Below, piece after piece: positions 62,731 to 64,000 of a stretch of DNA of 64,000 nucleotides. This DNA comes from Desulfocicer vacuolatum DSM 3385. Its GTDB lineage: Bacteria; Desulfobacterota; Desulfobacteria; Desulfobacterales; Desulfobacteraceae. Each line of letters opens with the position of its first letter. The first letter of the stretch is position 1. Where the stretch lies: the NCBI RefSeq assembly GCF_900176365.1, contig NZ_FWXY01000009.1, positions 1-64,000 of the forward strand. Direction: 5' to 3'. The position numbers and the translations under genes are program-made. Below the pieces are notes generated by a model. The model was not told where the DNA came from. It saw only the letters and a program-made list of their open reading frames with translations, and did no database searches.

Positions 62731-63183
62731 CGTTATTATTTTTTCGGTCATAAATTTTCCAATTTGTCGCCACATAATGCTTTTTTTGGGGATTGAAATC
62801 TTCACATGCGGTATGTGAAATGAGAAGTTCGGCCCCATGGTCTATTACGTTTTATGAAAAGAATTCTTGATTTCTCCTGTTCATTGTTTTTTTGATTAAA
62901 ACAACCGGTTTTCTGTTTTATTTTTCGTGAATGAAAATATATTTTCTTAAAAATTGAGGTATGCATAACTATTTCTAAATAATACCTTATCCATATATCC
63001 AGGGAGTCATTGCTGCTGCAGGTGTTAGATATCCCTTTAAAAAGAAGGTTGACAAACATAGATCATTGCATTAATCAGTTATGGCCATAATGAGTTCCGA
63101 ACTGTTGCGCTTCTAACCACATGGAAGGGCAGAACCGTTCTCTTTTTGCTTTCCAAGGTTTCGATCAAATTGATCGTTGGAGG
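62731..63183. other. AT-rich intergenic region
   Basis: No gene supported on either strand. Confidence 0.5.
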
Positions 63184-63240
63184 CGTTGTTGTGGGTAGAA
63201 CCGGATTAAAATAAGGGCTGCCCATGACAGTTTTATGATA
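63184..63240 (+). repeat. half copy of the family A repeat
   Basis: GTTGTTGTGGGTAGAACCGG .. GGGCTGCCCATGACAG matches only the second hairpin half. It lies in the leader of the BCCT gene. Confidence 0.75.
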
Positions 63241-63264
63241 TAATTCAGATTACAGGAGTATTTA

Positions 63265-64000
63265 ATGACGACACAATCCAACACCATTGACAAGGGCATC
63301 ACCATCACATCGGTGCTCTGTTGTGCTGCGTTTATCGTGGCCACCATGATTTCGCCGGAAGGCGTAAAAGGACTGTTTGACACCCTGTTTAAATTTTTCA
63401 TTAATAACTTTGGATGGACCTACCTGTTATGCGTGGCAGCTTTTGTGCTGTTTTGTTTTGTCATGGCATTCAGTCGGTATGGTAATATTAAACTTGGAAA
63501 GGACGATGAAACACCAGAGTTTACCCTTATGGCCTGGTTTTCCATGCTGTTTGCCGCCGGCATGGGCATCGGCCTTGTGTTCTGGGGCGTTGCCGAACCC
63601 ATTTATCATTTTGCAGGCCCTCCCTTTGCGGAACCTAAAACCCCCCAGGCCGCTGCCGATGCCATGAGAACGGTGTTTTTCCATTGGGGGCTTCATCCCT
63701 GGGCCTGTTATGCGGTGGTTGCCATGCTGCTGGCTTATTCCCATTTTCGTAAAGGAAACCCGGCATTGCTGAGTTACATTTTAAAACCCCTCATAGGCAT
63801 TGACGGGGTTAAGGGAATTATTGGTAAATCCATTGATACCCTGGCCGTGGTGGTGACGCTTTTTGGTGTGGCCACCTCCCTTGGTCTGGGTGCCATGCAG
63901 GTGTCCACCGGTCTTAATAAACTTTACGGGATTCCCAACAGCACAACGGTTTCCATCATTATTATTGTGGTTGTGACGGTGCTTTATATTATTTCCGCTG
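63265..64000 (+). CDS. BCCT-family transporter, cut by the window end
   Basis: 245 residues visible from ATG 63265 behind CAGGAG; the frame is open at the last base. MLFAAGMGIGLVFWGVAEPI and RTVFFHWGLHPWACYAVVAM are BCCT signatures; five to six membrane helices so far. Imports choline, betaine or a similar amine. Clearly different from the 48424-49968 carrier, so the cell has two. Confidence 0.93.
   Translation, partial: MTTQSNTIDKGITITSVLCCAAFIVATMISPEGVKGLFDTLFKFFINNFGWTYLLCVAAFVLFCFVMAFSRYGNIKLGKDDETPEFTLMAWFSMLFAAGMGIGLVFWGVAEPIYHFAGPPFAEPKTPQAAADAMRTVFFHWGLHPWACYAVVAMLLAYSHFRKGNPALLSYILKPLIGIDGVKGIIGKSIDTLAVVVTLFGVATSLGLGAMQVSTGLNKLYGIPNSTTVSIIIIVVVTVLYIISA

Overview
The window most resembles the chromosome of a marine sulfate-reducing deltaproteobacterium (Desulfobacterota, Desulfobacteraceae-like). 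The pointers are a Tmc/Hmc-like redox module (tetrahaem cytochrome c, Fe-S protein, membrane cytochrome b), a tungsten aldehyde:ferredoxin oxidoreductase with ferredoxin domain, a lone MetV-like protein, SelB, RseC and several choline/betaine uptake genes. This placement is inferred from gene content only.

Region 1 (0.5-6.5 kb) is core chromosome: hemW-like radical SAM gene, a membrane-anchored beta carbonic anhydrase, selB, a small membrane protein, an EamA transporter, then tRNA-His and tRNA-Arg. Region 2 (6.4-21.4 kb) is a complete integrated element in the tRNA-Arg gene, bounded by a 52-bp perfect direct repeat. It has integrase, an AlpA-like gene, a TOPRIM/RepA-type primase-helicase, an SF2 helicase, replisome-organiser genes, an iteron cluster and a GNAT toxin-antitoxin pair. 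It has no recognisable capsid or conjugation genes, so it looks like a replicating satellite or integrative plasmid. Its left 0.9 kb is an array of about twenty different short palindromes.

Region 3 (21.4-29.5 kb) is a graveyard of mobile DNA. It holds a stacked cruciform beside a two-gene DUF4238 cassette with attC-like ends, two MITEs with perfect 8-bp target duplications, and a decayed second copy of the same element family carrying higBA. TnpB and ISAs1 scraps and a dehydratase tail are also present. Region 4 (28.4-34.3 kb) has rseC, a TauE-type exporter, a CitE-like lyase, and a divergent AraC/MFS pair.

Region 5 (34.5-53.4 kb) has metabolic genes: an NmrA-like reductase, MBL hydrolase, choline-dehydrogenase-like GMC enzyme, TetR, ferredoxin-AOR fusion, a full LivGFHMK-type ABC importer, BCCT transporter, metV and the Tmc-like module. 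It is peppered with two families of palindromic repeats, one of which sits in frame inside two protein genes, plus two MITE families. Region 6 (53.9-64 kb) holds three csp genes, a radical SAM gene, GIY-YIG and YheU-like proteins, a decayed DUF2791/helicase defence remnant, a GAF-ANTAR regulator, a YdcZ transporter, an acyl-CoA synthetase and a second BCCT transporter cut by the window end.

The TetR-AOR-Liv block looks like one regulated catabolic locus: importer and oxidoreductase are divergent around a 0.3-kb region with two near-palindromic operators. The GMC dehydrogenase and the two BCCT carriers suggest choline/betaine use.
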